DNA from: Aquimarina megaterium XH134
GTDB lineage: Bacteria; Bacteroidota; Bacteroidia; Flavobacteriales; Flavobacteriaceae
Length of the DNA: 64,000 nt
Assembly (NCBI RefSeq): GCF_000520975.1
Contig: NZ_JACB01000029.1
Location: forward strand, 124,001-188,000
Reading direction: 5' to 3'
The notes under the pieces: generated by a model
The model's input: the letters and a program-made list of their open reading frames with translations, nothing else
Told to the model about the DNA's origin: nothing
Database searches by the model: none
In this document: positions 27,201 through 35,015 of the stretch, piece by piece
Layout of the letters: the number at the start of each line of letters is the position of its first letter
How positions within the stretch are numbered: position 1 is the first letter of the stretch
Made by a program: the position numbers and the translations under genes

Positions 27201-29641
27201 ACAGCAATATCTTTGACCGTACTTAGGAAATCCTTTCCTACATCATCCACAAATGAAACCACCTGTGTAACCACAGATTGAAACAAGTTTGCCACATCAT
27301 TCATAACGCGTTCGGGATTACCAACATCTTTGATACTTAATCTATTCCAGAAACTAGCAAACTTCGATTTCACACTTTCTATGAGGCCCGAAAAATGTTT
27401 TACAGAATCAAATAACCAATTTGCTACCGGATTTGTAGCCTTAAAATAATCCAATACCCATTTCACGGTATCCCCTCCTATTGGAATAATATCCAATATA
27501 GCATCTAATAATGTAAGCGGTGTTTTATTTACCTTGGTACCTTTAATTGGGTCTTTACCCATAATATAGGTCAATAGGGTGTATCCTGGTATTTCTCCAA
27601 CAAAATCCAGCACCTTATCGATCAAGAAATCTTTGGCTTTATCGATTCCTTCTTCTATAAGATCCGCCATATCAGAGGCTAATCCTGACACAGCATTCCA
27701 GGCATCACCAAGCCATCCACCCTGTATCATTGGACCATTCGATTTGGTTTTCACCTGGCTTGCTAACGACGATTCTGCTTTGGTTTGTATGTCTGCAGCA
27801 CTATCATCAGATTCGTACTCTACCCCGTTTGAAGCAAACCCTCCTGGGCTACCAATTTCAGTTCTCTGTATCGTTTCTTCGCCTTCTTCTTTTTCTGGCT
27901 CTTCAGATTTTGCCTGAAGCATTTCTTCATCTTTCTCTTTTTCCTGATCATCTTCAGGTTTAGTCTGGATTTCCTCTTCCTCCTCTTTCTTAACACCATC
28001 CTTTTTGGTCTGGATTTCTTCTTCCTTCTGATCTTCTTCTGGTTTAGCCTGGATTTCTTCTTCTTCGTTTTCGTTCTCAGCTTTTCGGTTTACGCCATAC
28101 TTAAGTTTAAGTAGTTCTTCCAGGGTTTTAGGTTTGGTATCCTTATCACCGTGTTCTGGATCTCTTAAATTTCCGGTTTTAGCCACCATCGGATTAAAGA
28201 AGCCTTGCCAGTTACTAATATCGTGGGTTTGTACTTGGATTTCACCACCTAAATTATCATCACCAGCTGTGTTTCCATTTACACTTTTTACACGATTGGT
28301 GCCTTCCATACCTACAACCAACCCGTAATGAGAGCGTAGTTTTTTATATGCCAAATCTCCTGGTTTTGGAGTATAACCTGGTGGATAAGCTGCTTCAGGT
28401 GGGATAAATGGTACTCCTAATTGCCATTTAGGCATAGGGATACCGGCTTTGTTTAATGCCCAGAAAGCAAATATACCACACCAACTAGGCATAGCATCTC
28501 TCATTCCTACACCGAGTTTGTCATTATGATCAATAATATTTCCTTTGAATTTGGATTGTTTTTTGATATTTATTCTAGGAACTATATTTTTTTCGCCTGT
28601 TGGTTGTGAGACTATTTTGTCCTTTCCAAAGGTGGTTTCAAAATACTCCATTAATCTTTCCCAACCGTAACGATACCCATCTGCCCCCTCTTTATTGGCA
28701 ATAACTTTTCCTTTTTCACCCTCTGCAAGTTCTACAGCTTTTGTTAGTTGTGGTGCTACTTGTCTTTGAAGAATAGACTTTTTCTGTACAGCTGTGAATG
28801 CGTGTTTTCGCTGTACTTTGGATTGGGCAACAGGAGATGCTCCCTGCTGAATGGTATGTGTTAACTCATGCGCAAGTAACGTTTTACCCGAACTTGAATC
28901 CGGATCGTATTTTCCGCTATTGAAATAGACATGATTTCCGTAAGTAAAAGCATGTGCATTTACTTGCTTACTCATTTGCTGAGCGCTCGTGTCAGTATGT
29001 ATTTTTACTGCACTAAAATCTGCCCCAAAGCGGGATTCCATAAAACTACTGACCGATTTAGACATGGGTCGGCCACCTGAAGTTGAATTGTGCAATTGAT
29101 TCTGAAATCGCACACCCGTAGCGGGCGGACCGCGGCCACTTCTTTGTATAACATCTGAATGATACATAGAAGGTGACCGCTCATTCGAATATCTCTGCAA
29201 GGATTCTTCCTCATCACTAGATGATGCTTGCATATCTGTATTCTCTTCTCTTTGTATAAAAGTGTATTGTTTGGTTTGTATAGAAGGAGATTCTTCCTGT
29301 TCTTCATCTGCCATTCTTTGTACAGAAATAGCAGCTGTCTGGATAGTTTCCTCTTCTTCTTTTTCTTCTTCCTGACGTTGCACTTCGGGAGGAGCAGTAT
29401 TTTGCAAACCAACCTGCTGATCCGACATATTTACCACTCTTTCTGCTACAAGATCTGCTTCTTTTTCGTAGACATCATTAGGTTGATTCACTCGTAATTT
29501 GGTCTGAATGGCTGGCTTAAAAAAGGTAGGTTCTGACGCAGTTGTCCTCTGCTCTTTTTGAGATCCAAAAAAAGTTTGTTCTGTCTTGCGTTGTACGCTC
29601 ACAGAGGGTTTCGCTGTCTTATCTGCTGTTGTAGAAAACAA
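24251..29641 (-). CDS. Giant DUF4157 multidomain eCIS effector with CHAP-like and nuclease-like domains
   Basis: 1796 aa. Order: disordered Gln/Glu/VQR-rich N-terminus (1-165); DUF4157 (about 190-268, HELTH at 258-262); a CHAP-like domain (about 300-480, Cys388 in PSWCGIFAFWALN, His438 in SHYGLVVG); acidic repeats of E-rich IQTK/IQAK type (about 530-610); three repeats of about 140 residues starting near 684, 824 and 964 (GYTLLTYIMGKDP-type signature); a long amphipathic/hydrophobic helical stretch; and a C-terminal region like DNA/RNA non-specific nucleases (RGH at 1598-1600, Asn1612/Asn1614). It is probably a cargo toxin loaded in the tube or attached to it. The helical stretch could aid membrane passage (inference). 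Confidence 0.85.
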   Translation of the reverse strand: MFSTTADKTAKPSVSVQRKTEQTFFGSQKEQRTTASEPTFFKPAIQTKLRVNQPNDVYEKEADLVAERVVNMSDQQVGLQNTAPPEVQRQEEEKEEEETIQTAAISVQRMADEEQEESPSIQTKQYTFIQREENTDMQASSSDEEESLQRYSNERSPSMYHSDVIQRSGRGPPATGVRFQNQLHNSTSGGRPMSKSVSSFMESRFGADFSAVKIHTDTSAQQMSKQVNAHAFTYGNHVYFNSGKYDPDSSSGKTLLAHELTHTIQQGASPVAQSKVQRKHAFTAVQKKSILQRQVAPQLTKAVELAEGEKGKVIANKEGADGYRYGWERLMEYFETTFGKDKIVSQPTGEKNIVPRINIKKQSKFKGNIIDHNDKLGVGMRDAMPSWCGIFAFWALNKAGIPMPKWQLGVPFIPPEAAYPPGYTPKPGDLAYKKLRSHYGLVVGMEGTNRVKSVNGNTAGDDNLGGEIQVQTHDISNWQGFFNPMVAKTGNLRDPEHGDKDTKPKTLEELLKLKYGVNRKAENENEEEEIQAKPEEDQKEEEIQTKKDGVKKEEEEEIQTKPEDDQEKEKDEEMLQAKSEEPEKEEGEETIQRTEIGSPGGFASNGVEYESDDSAADIQTKAESSLASQVKTKSNGPMIQGGWLGDAWNAVSGLASDMADLIEEGIDKAKDFLIDKVLDFVGEIPGYTLLTYIMGKDPIKGTKVNKTPLTLLDAILDIIPIGGDTVKWVLDYFKATNPVANWLFDSVKHFSGLIESVKSKFASFWNRLSIKDVGNPERVMNDVANLFQSVVTQVVSFVDDVGKDFLSTVKDIAVTNLVTVVKKYFPNAYDLLTVILEEDPITKKRVDRNGTNILNAGLKVLGDRGAQIKRQMIENGIFEKCAGWIDRSINLMLSLVSDVKNIFSTAWELISFKSLFTPIETFNKIAEAFTTPIKRISSFITDAMIELLALLREVLVSKLSDFAKKQRGYFLVTVLIGKDPFTGNKVRRNTENIIHGFFSLMDGGEAQFQQMKESGKIDQMTQKVNKAVKRLGFTVEYVLGLFTSLWESMSWKDFLNPPGVFVKIFNTFKSPVIRLVKFIITIVKIAIEIMLIAMNFPFDTVNNIIQRSLEAFGNIKRDPIGFLKNILKGIKQGFVQFFDNILKHLMSGLATWLFGSLGGLGIKMPPDFSFKSILNLVLEILGISVDKIMERVWIKLTEQIGAEKVAKIKGAIDKLTGIWAFVKDVIKRGPIAIWEYVQEKLSELWNMVLDAAKNWIMTKVIESVITKLLSMLDPTGIMAVINSVIAIYKAIQSFIEHLKAMLEILNSFVNGVAEIAAGNIKVAADFLEGAMAKGVPVLIGFLANQVGLGDIGKKLAEIIGKVREKITEGIDWLVGKALKIGMPIINGVLKAIEFGEGLVEKGKEKLKDIASKIIGWFKFKENFKSKDGGSHKLFIKEVGGKKIFYVASEETPVEKFLKDKSGKETDTTKKAAITGALNYYQGTVVTKEKDVSTKEAEYIAEPDKKKTRAKRFQYQKATQELRSIMQTFANKLSDLDFGNENDATVRTKIKKTKKGARAGNVTAWPLTHLPGDFIGSSPKQNPPGWTAHAQDASDKWVRGHLLSEHLHGPGLNWNLTPISQSVNSGMEGVESAMIPRIKEQDKFFFYITNVTYDDSRTDENVNIPTDISIESGELEREEGKDDSFIKKDTNTVPFTVGIPTMSGPPNLNSIGRPTMEIKGINSRLARDILSCRDKFQETHGGFDDLPDLINKLQMFYAGTLTPKDGNYPKKWLSELSNDHITSLNTIINTNNVITIS

Positions 29642-29644
29642 ATT

Positions 29645-31078
29645 CTAATTTTTATTCCATTCTACAAATAGAATATTCTGCATCCAATCTAGCTTTATGG
29701 TCGTATAGTTCCATGAAACATAGGATAGTAAAATATCTACTGTTTGCTCTTTTATATATAAATAGTAAAATCCATTTTTGAATTTTAATTCTCCTTCCCG
29801 AATTAAAAAGGTTTCTCTTAGACCATCCGGAGTTGTATTTTTTAACGCTTCCCAATGCCCAATAACAGAATCTAATAGTTCGTTTATGTGAGAATCTAAT
29901 TTTTTATTTGATTTTATTTCGGTATCACAATGTTGTCCGGGTTTTAATCCAGATAAGATTTTTGGTAAGGTTAGTTTCCATTCTGGCGCTGTGGTTTCTC
30001 CAGTTGCTATATAATGAAACAACATTGGTATTTCTTGTTGTTTTAACACTCCTGCTTTTGTGTCGATATACCCCAGGTTTTTTAGAAACATTGAAAGAAA
30101 CGGAGCTAACAAAACAAGTCCTGCCTGACCTACATATGCGCTATCCCCTTTAACATCTATAATAACTTCTTCACTTGTGTTTTTTTCTTTATCTGTACTT
30201 TTTTCATTTGAAGGATCTTTACCAACACTATATTCTTCAATGGCAAGAGAATTTAATTCTCTTTTAATATCACTATGATCAAAGATTGCAGACAATTCTT
30301 TTTCAATTTGTTTTGGGATTTTAAGCTTAACTATAGCTGCTTTTGATTGTTTAATTTGTTGTCTAATAACCTTTTGTAGTGTTAACGATAACGACATTTC
30401 GCTTTTAGGTAACAATCTAAAGATCTTAAAATAAAAATCAACCTGATTAATGGGCCATAAATAATCTGGATTAACAACCTGTAATTGTATTACCGCAGTA
30501 AGCCATTTTAATGCGTTTTTTTCTCCTAACCATTTCCTTATAAATTCTTTCAACTCACTAATTTGTACGAGTTCAAAAAACCTGACAAATACACTCTTAT
30601 TCTGTATCCGATTTTGCCATCGCATGTATAATTCTTTATTCGCAATAATCTCTTCAAAAAAAGTAGCGACCAGATCGTTCCATTTCTCATTAGAATAATA
30701 TTGGTTTATCTGGCCACTTATTATGTATTCTAATACAATATTGGCACTATATTGTTCTATAGAAACTTTTGAAGATTGATTTTGGTGTATTGATTTTTTT
30801 AAAGCACTAAGAATTTGGTCACTAATCACAGAAAGTAAATCTTCATCATCCTTAAAAAAGTGATCTTCTACATTAAGATTTAGTTCTATACTTATTTCAG
30901 GAATATGAATAATGGTATGAATATCTGTCAAATTATTGGCATGGTGATCAATAGTTTCCAGGACATTTTTTTTTGCCCAATCCACAAAATCATTTCCTTT
31001 TAATTCATCACTCGTAAGAGTTTTGAAATCAAACTCAATGAATGCATTATGTATTCTATGTATATGATTCTTTGCCAC
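29645..31078 (-). CDS. CIS tape measure family protein (Afp14/Pvc14-like)
   Basis: 477 aa. The N-terminus (HIHRIHNAFIEFDF) and following DHHANN/IHIPEISIELNL pattern match the contractile injection system tape-measure family typical of Bacteroidota eCIS. The C-terminal third holds a conserved stretch (GLVLLAPFLSMFLKNLGYI, then HYIATGE and LPKILSGL). In Afp/PVC the family sets tube length, but this protein is short and does not look like one long helix, so a terminator or cap-like role is also possible. Its start overlaps the stop of the 1308-aa gene by one base. Confidence 0.8.
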   Translation of the reverse strand: MAKNHIHRIHNAFIEFDFKTLTSDELKGNDFVDWAKKNVLETIDHHANNLTDIHTIIHIPEISIELNLNVEDHFFKDDEDLLSVISDQILSALKKSIHQNQSSKVSIEQYSANIVLEYIISGQINQYYSNEKWNDLVATFFEEIIANKELYMRWQNRIQNKSVFVRFFELVQISELKEFIRKWLGEKNALKWLTAVIQLQVVNPDYLWPINQVDFYFKIFRLLPKSEMSLSLTLQKVIRQQIKQSKAAIVKLKIPKQIEKELSAIFDHSDIKRELNSLAIEEYSVGKDPSNEKSTDKEKNTSEEVIIDVKGDSAYVGQAGLVLLAPFLSMFLKNLGYIDTKAGVLKQQEIPMLFHYIATGETTAPEWKLTLPKILSGLKPGQHCDTEIKSNKKLDSHINELLDSVIGHWEALKNTTPDGLRETFLIREGELKFKNGFYYLYIKEQTVDILLSYVSWNYTTIKLDWMQNILFVEWNKN

Positions 31079-34000
31079 TAGGATAATAATTGTGTTAATA
31101 CATCATCTAATTTTTTTAGTAATTGAATATAAGTCGTCTTATCTGGTGTCTCTGAAGAAGTCTTAGTAAGTTCCCCAGTGGTTATTTTTTTCATACTATC
31201 TAAGATTTTCTTTTCTGGATTTGTAAATTTGATAGAGTTTCTCCAGGAATTTATCTGCCGGATCATCATACCTAGTACTTTTTCTGTTTTTACTTTTGCC
31301 TTGTTTACATCTGCTTTTTGACAGCAAGCATAGAACATGGTTAGTTTTAATAAAATTTCATATAATAAAAGTGCAGACCTTCTTTGCTTTGAATCAGAAG
31401 TTATAGTCGAATTCAGAGATTTAAGGATTTCTAAAATTGTAGAGACCGGCATTTGTCCTGTTAACAGTTTGAATTGCTCTTTCTGAGGTAAGGCCTGAAT
31501 ACTTGAAAACTTGTCAATGAATATGGTTTTCAAGGCTATGTATTGCTCTCCACTTTTAAATTTATCGGTACTATTTTTATCAAGAATTTTAAATTCTGCT
31601 GCAATTTCATCTATTGGAGTACATAGTCTGGTTTCTGTTTGACCTTCATTTTGGAAATTATACGTTACCGTTTCGGATGCATCACAAATACCATTTACCA
31701 CTTTTAATGTTACTGTCGCCGGAAAGCTTTCAAAAGTAATAGGTCCCGGTTTTTTTTCAGTTGAAGTTTGCCCATTTCCGAAATCCCAAAAATAACTATC
31801 TACAAATTCTGTCGCACTTTCAAACTCGATGATGTGTTTCACTCGATCAATAAGATTAGCAGCAATAGAAACCTCTGGGTTCTTATAAACTTTCACTGTT
31901 ATACTTTTTTTACTATCTTCATTTGGGTAATACGTGATCTCAACTTCTCTAAAAGCGCTATTTTCAGCTTTGAAATTGTATGGTATAAATTCATTAGTAC
32001 TCACCATAGTACCATCTATCTCTAACTCACCCCCTTCTGGTTCTGCTATTATAGGATAGGGTGTATCATCATCATCACAATACTCTCTCTTTTCTATTTC
32101 TAATCGAATATCAATTGGATCAGGTTCTGTCTCACCTCCAATAACCAGAAAATTCATGGGCATACAGGATGCTTTACACATATTAGGAACAAAAAAATCT
32201 GCAATTACTGTACCATCAGGAAATTGATTCACCAGCGATTTTAACTCATCGCTTGTTAGCCTATCACTCTTTTGCAAGGTTTCAAACTCCTCAAAAACTC
32301 TGTTAAATTCAAGGCCTTTTACAGATTTACTATTTCTTACCTCCGAAATAGGATTACTCGTATTCGCTGCTCTCTTATATTCTTTAGCGCTTACAAATTC
32401 TCTGAAATCTCTTGATGCAGTATCTATTGCAGCTCTTGACACATTTTCGGCTGCGGCAAATTCATCAATAGTTACAACTGTTGAACTTCCTGCCAGTGTT
32501 ATATTAACATTACTTCTACCTTTAACTTGTTCTTCTTTTGTTTGATAACCAACATAAGAAACGACCAAAACTGCCTTATCCGGATCTGATACAGTAATTG
32601 AATAGTTACCATCAAAATCAGAGGTTGTGCCTTGTGTCGTGCCTTTTACAATTATATTTGCTCCTGGTAAAGAAGCTCCTGTAACATCGGTTATAGTGCC
32701 CGTAATTGTTGATGTTCTTATTTCTCGTTTATCATTATATACTAATATAAAAGTACCTCCGGTAGTCACCCCTGCTTTATGCTGTATCCCACTATTTCTA
32801 AAAGCATACATTGCAAATGTTTGATTGGTTATAAAAAGCGCATAGTTGAAAAGGAAATTTCTATAAAGTACGTTAAACACATCCGCTTTACAAATCCATG
32901 TCACAGCTGCCAGGCTTTCTTCCCATAAAGAAGGTAATTCTATATTATTATCACTACCCGAGAGATTATCAACTAATAATAACATGTAAGCCGCAACATT
33001 AGAGGCATCTTCTAATCTTTGAGTAAGTACATTTATTTTGAGATCTACCAAACCATCTGCTAGTGTTTCATGAATTTTTTCCAAATAATACATGAGATAG
33101 ACCGGGTTGAGTAAAAATATCTGATTATTTGCTGCTACAGGAATACCCGCAAATCCTATTGTAGTGCTAAATGCCAATGGAGTAATGTACTCTGCATTTT
33201 TTAATGGGGCATAGAATTTATCAAATGCTTCTCCATATGTATTTGTTTTTGTTTTATAATTTGGGAATTTTTTTCTGACCATATCCGATTCCGGAAAATT
33301 ATTGGTCTCTGTTATAGGTGTGCCAGCCACAACGGGTAAATTGTAGAAATACACCATTACTTTAAGTATTGTACACCTCAACTCGGCTGCATGTGCATCA
33401 TATTGTGATTCTATATCAGCAAAATAGCATATCAATTCTTCAACAATATCCTTATTGCCCGAAATAATTTCGGCTAAGCTATTTTTGTTCGACAATAGAC
33501 TTCTAAAAAGTTCAAATACATCCCCATTCAATGCCACAACATCAATGGGCAGTCGTTTTTCATTTTTCACTTTATTGACTTGAGCTAAGGCACTTTTCCA
33601 ATTCATGCCCAAATGCCCTTCAACTCTAAAAAAATTGTATGGTTCGATATCATAGCTTAAAGGATCTTTGATATATTTATTTGCTCCATATTTATTTGCA
33701 TCATACGATAAGTTAGTATCTCCTTTTTTGAGTTTTGTTTTTTTGAAATTCCAGTGATTATACAATTCATCTGGTCCATTTACAATATCATAGTAATAAG
33801 GTATTGCTTTATCCGAAAGAGTGATATCTCCATAGTTACTAGGTGTAACTTTTACAGTTCTTCGATCTTCAGTAAATGATGAGAATGGAATTTCCAGTTT
33901 CTTAATTAATAGCGCTATCTTTTTTAATAAGAATTTTATTTTTCCTTCTGAACAGCAATTACAAGAAAAAGCAGGAGATTGAATCCAGTGATGCCTAAAT

Positions 34001-35004
34001 TCGTCTTCAGAAGAAATTGCATTTCCTAATATCAAATGTCTAGGAAATAAATCCTGGTTAGGACTGCAAAGGATTAAACATTCATTACACATTTTTCGCA
34101 GCTCTTCATAAGCATAAATTAAATCTGAGAAGAAATCATAATAATACTGTACATGAAGTAATTGTTGAGCTGTTAGGCTTCCATCAAACAAAAATTTGAA
34201 CTTATTTTTAAGTCCTGAAAATGGATTACTAGGAAATTCATCTTTTATGTAATATCCAAATGAACTGTAAGCAGCCTCTAGTATTTTTTCAATTTCTAAG
34301 ATAAAACCACTATCCAATACTTTAAGAAAGTTCTTCAACACTTCTTCAGAACTAAGCAATAGTGTACTAGGTACATTATACCTGGGCATCTTTATCGAAG
34401 GCCACTCTACACATGATGGCTCATGCAAAAATGGTTTTTTATTTGCACCACTAAATATGAGTTCGTCTAGATTCTCAAGATCAACCAATAGTGGTCTATG
34501 TGTTACTTCTACCGTACAACCTTTATCATCACAAGAATCAGGGTCGCAATTTTTGTTATCCACCCTCAGTAATTCAACAAAAATAACCACCGCTTTGTCC
34601 TCAAGAAAACTAGCATTAATAGTTTTTTTTATTTCTGCAGCTCCATTGTTATGTAACAAATACAGCGGGAACTTTTGTTTCTTAGTTATAGCGTTTATAA
34701 AAGGAGGGTACATGAACTCCTGCTCGGCAGAAAACTCATCATTATAAAATGTATACGTGGTTTCGGGAAAAGGTACCAAATATCCTTTTGAAGTCACTCC
34801 AACGCCTTGCGATATTGTTAAAGCCGTCCGACTTGCATTTACACTAACTTGCATACCACACATTACTCCAATACCAATTAAGGTAGTTCTGGTAAGTCGT
34901 TGTTGCTCCTCCAAATAGCCAAACATCTGATTAAGGCTTTTCTCTGTAAGCACTTGATCTGCTACAAATTTTGGATACCGATCATGTTGAATAGATTGCC
35001 CCAT
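31078..35004 (-). CDS. Large eCIS-associated protein with SusC-like regulatory and PKD-like domains
   Basis: 1308 aa, no signal peptide. The N-terminus (DQVLTEKSLNQMFGYLEEQQRLTRT, then GVGVTSKGYLVPF) belongs to a protein type seen in Bacteroidota eCIS loci after the Pvc12 gene. Cys clusters occur near 153-163 and 340-370. Residues about 760-840 are a carboxypeptidase-regulatory-like domain of SusC type (GTITDVTGASLPGANI, TSDFDGNYSITV), and about 1060-1110 a PKD-like fold (FWDFGNGQTSTEKKP). It could be the tail-fibre or outer baseplate protein, since no canonical Pvc13 fibre is present; that is inference. Confidence 0.65.
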   Translation of the reverse strand: MGQSIQHDRYPKFVADQVLTEKSLNQMFGYLEEQQRLTRTTLIGIGVMCGMQVSVNASRTALTISQGVGVTSKGYLVPFPETTYTFYNDEFSAEQEFMYPPFINAITKKQKFPLYLLHNNGAAEIKKTINASFLEDKAVVIFVELLRVDNKNCDPDSCDDKGCTVEVTHRPLLVDLENLDELIFSGANKKPFLHEPSCVEWPSIKMPRYNVPSTLLLSSEEVLKNFLKVLDSGFILEIEKILEAAYSSFGYYIKDEFPSNPFSGLKNKFKFLFDGSLTAQQLLHVQYYYDFFSDLIYAYEELRKMCNECLILCSPNQDLFPRHLILGNAISSEDEFRHHWIQSPAFSCNCCSEGKIKFLLKKIALLIKKLEIPFSSFTEDRRTVKVTPSNYGDITLSDKAIPYYYDIVNGPDELYNHWNFKKTKLKKGDTNLSYDANKYGANKYIKDPLSYDIEPYNFFRVEGHLGMNWKSALAQVNKVKNEKRLPIDVVALNGDVFELFRSLLSNKNSLAEIISGNKDIVEELICYFADIESQYDAHAAELRCTILKVMVYFYNLPVVAGTPITETNNFPESDMVRKKFPNYKTKTNTYGEAFDKFYAPLKNAEYITPLAFSTTIGFAGIPVAANNQIFLLNPVYLMYYLEKIHETLADGLVDLKINVLTQRLEDASNVAAYMLLLVDNLSGSDNNIELPSLWEESLAAVTWICKADVFNVLYRNFLFNYALFITNQTFAMYAFRNSGIQHKAGVTTGGTFILVYNDKREIRTSTITGTITDVTGASLPGANIIVKGTTQGTTSDFDGNYSITVSDPDKAVLVVSYVGYQTKEEQVKGRSNVNITLAGSSTVVTIDEFAAAENVSRAAIDTASRDFREFVSAKEYKRAANTSNPISEVRNSKSVKGLEFNRVFEEFETLQKSDRLTSDELKSLVNQFPDGTVIADFFVPNMCKASCMPMNFLVIGGETEPDPIDIRLEIEKREYCDDDDTPYPIIAEPEGGELEIDGTMVSTNEFIPYNFKAENSAFREVEITYYPNEDSKKSITVKVYKNPEVSIAANLIDRVKHIIEFESATEFVDSYFWDFGNGQTSTEKKPGPITFESFPATVTLKVVNGICDASETVTYNFQNEGQTETRLCTPIDEIAAEFKILDKNSTDKFKSGEQYIALKTIFIDKFSSIQALPQKEQFKLLTGQMPVSTILEILKSLNSTITSDSKQRRSALLLYEILLKLTMFYACCQKADVNKAKVKTEKVLGMMIRQINSWRNSIKFTNPEKKILDSMKKITTGELTKTSSETPDKTTYIQLLKKLDDVLTQLLS

Positions 35005-35015
35005 AATAATAATTT

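Noticed and set aside
31078..35004. Possible TonB-dependent receptor, from the SusC-like domain
   Set aside because: There is no signal peptide, plug or barrel, the domain is internal, and the gene is embedded in the eCIS operon.
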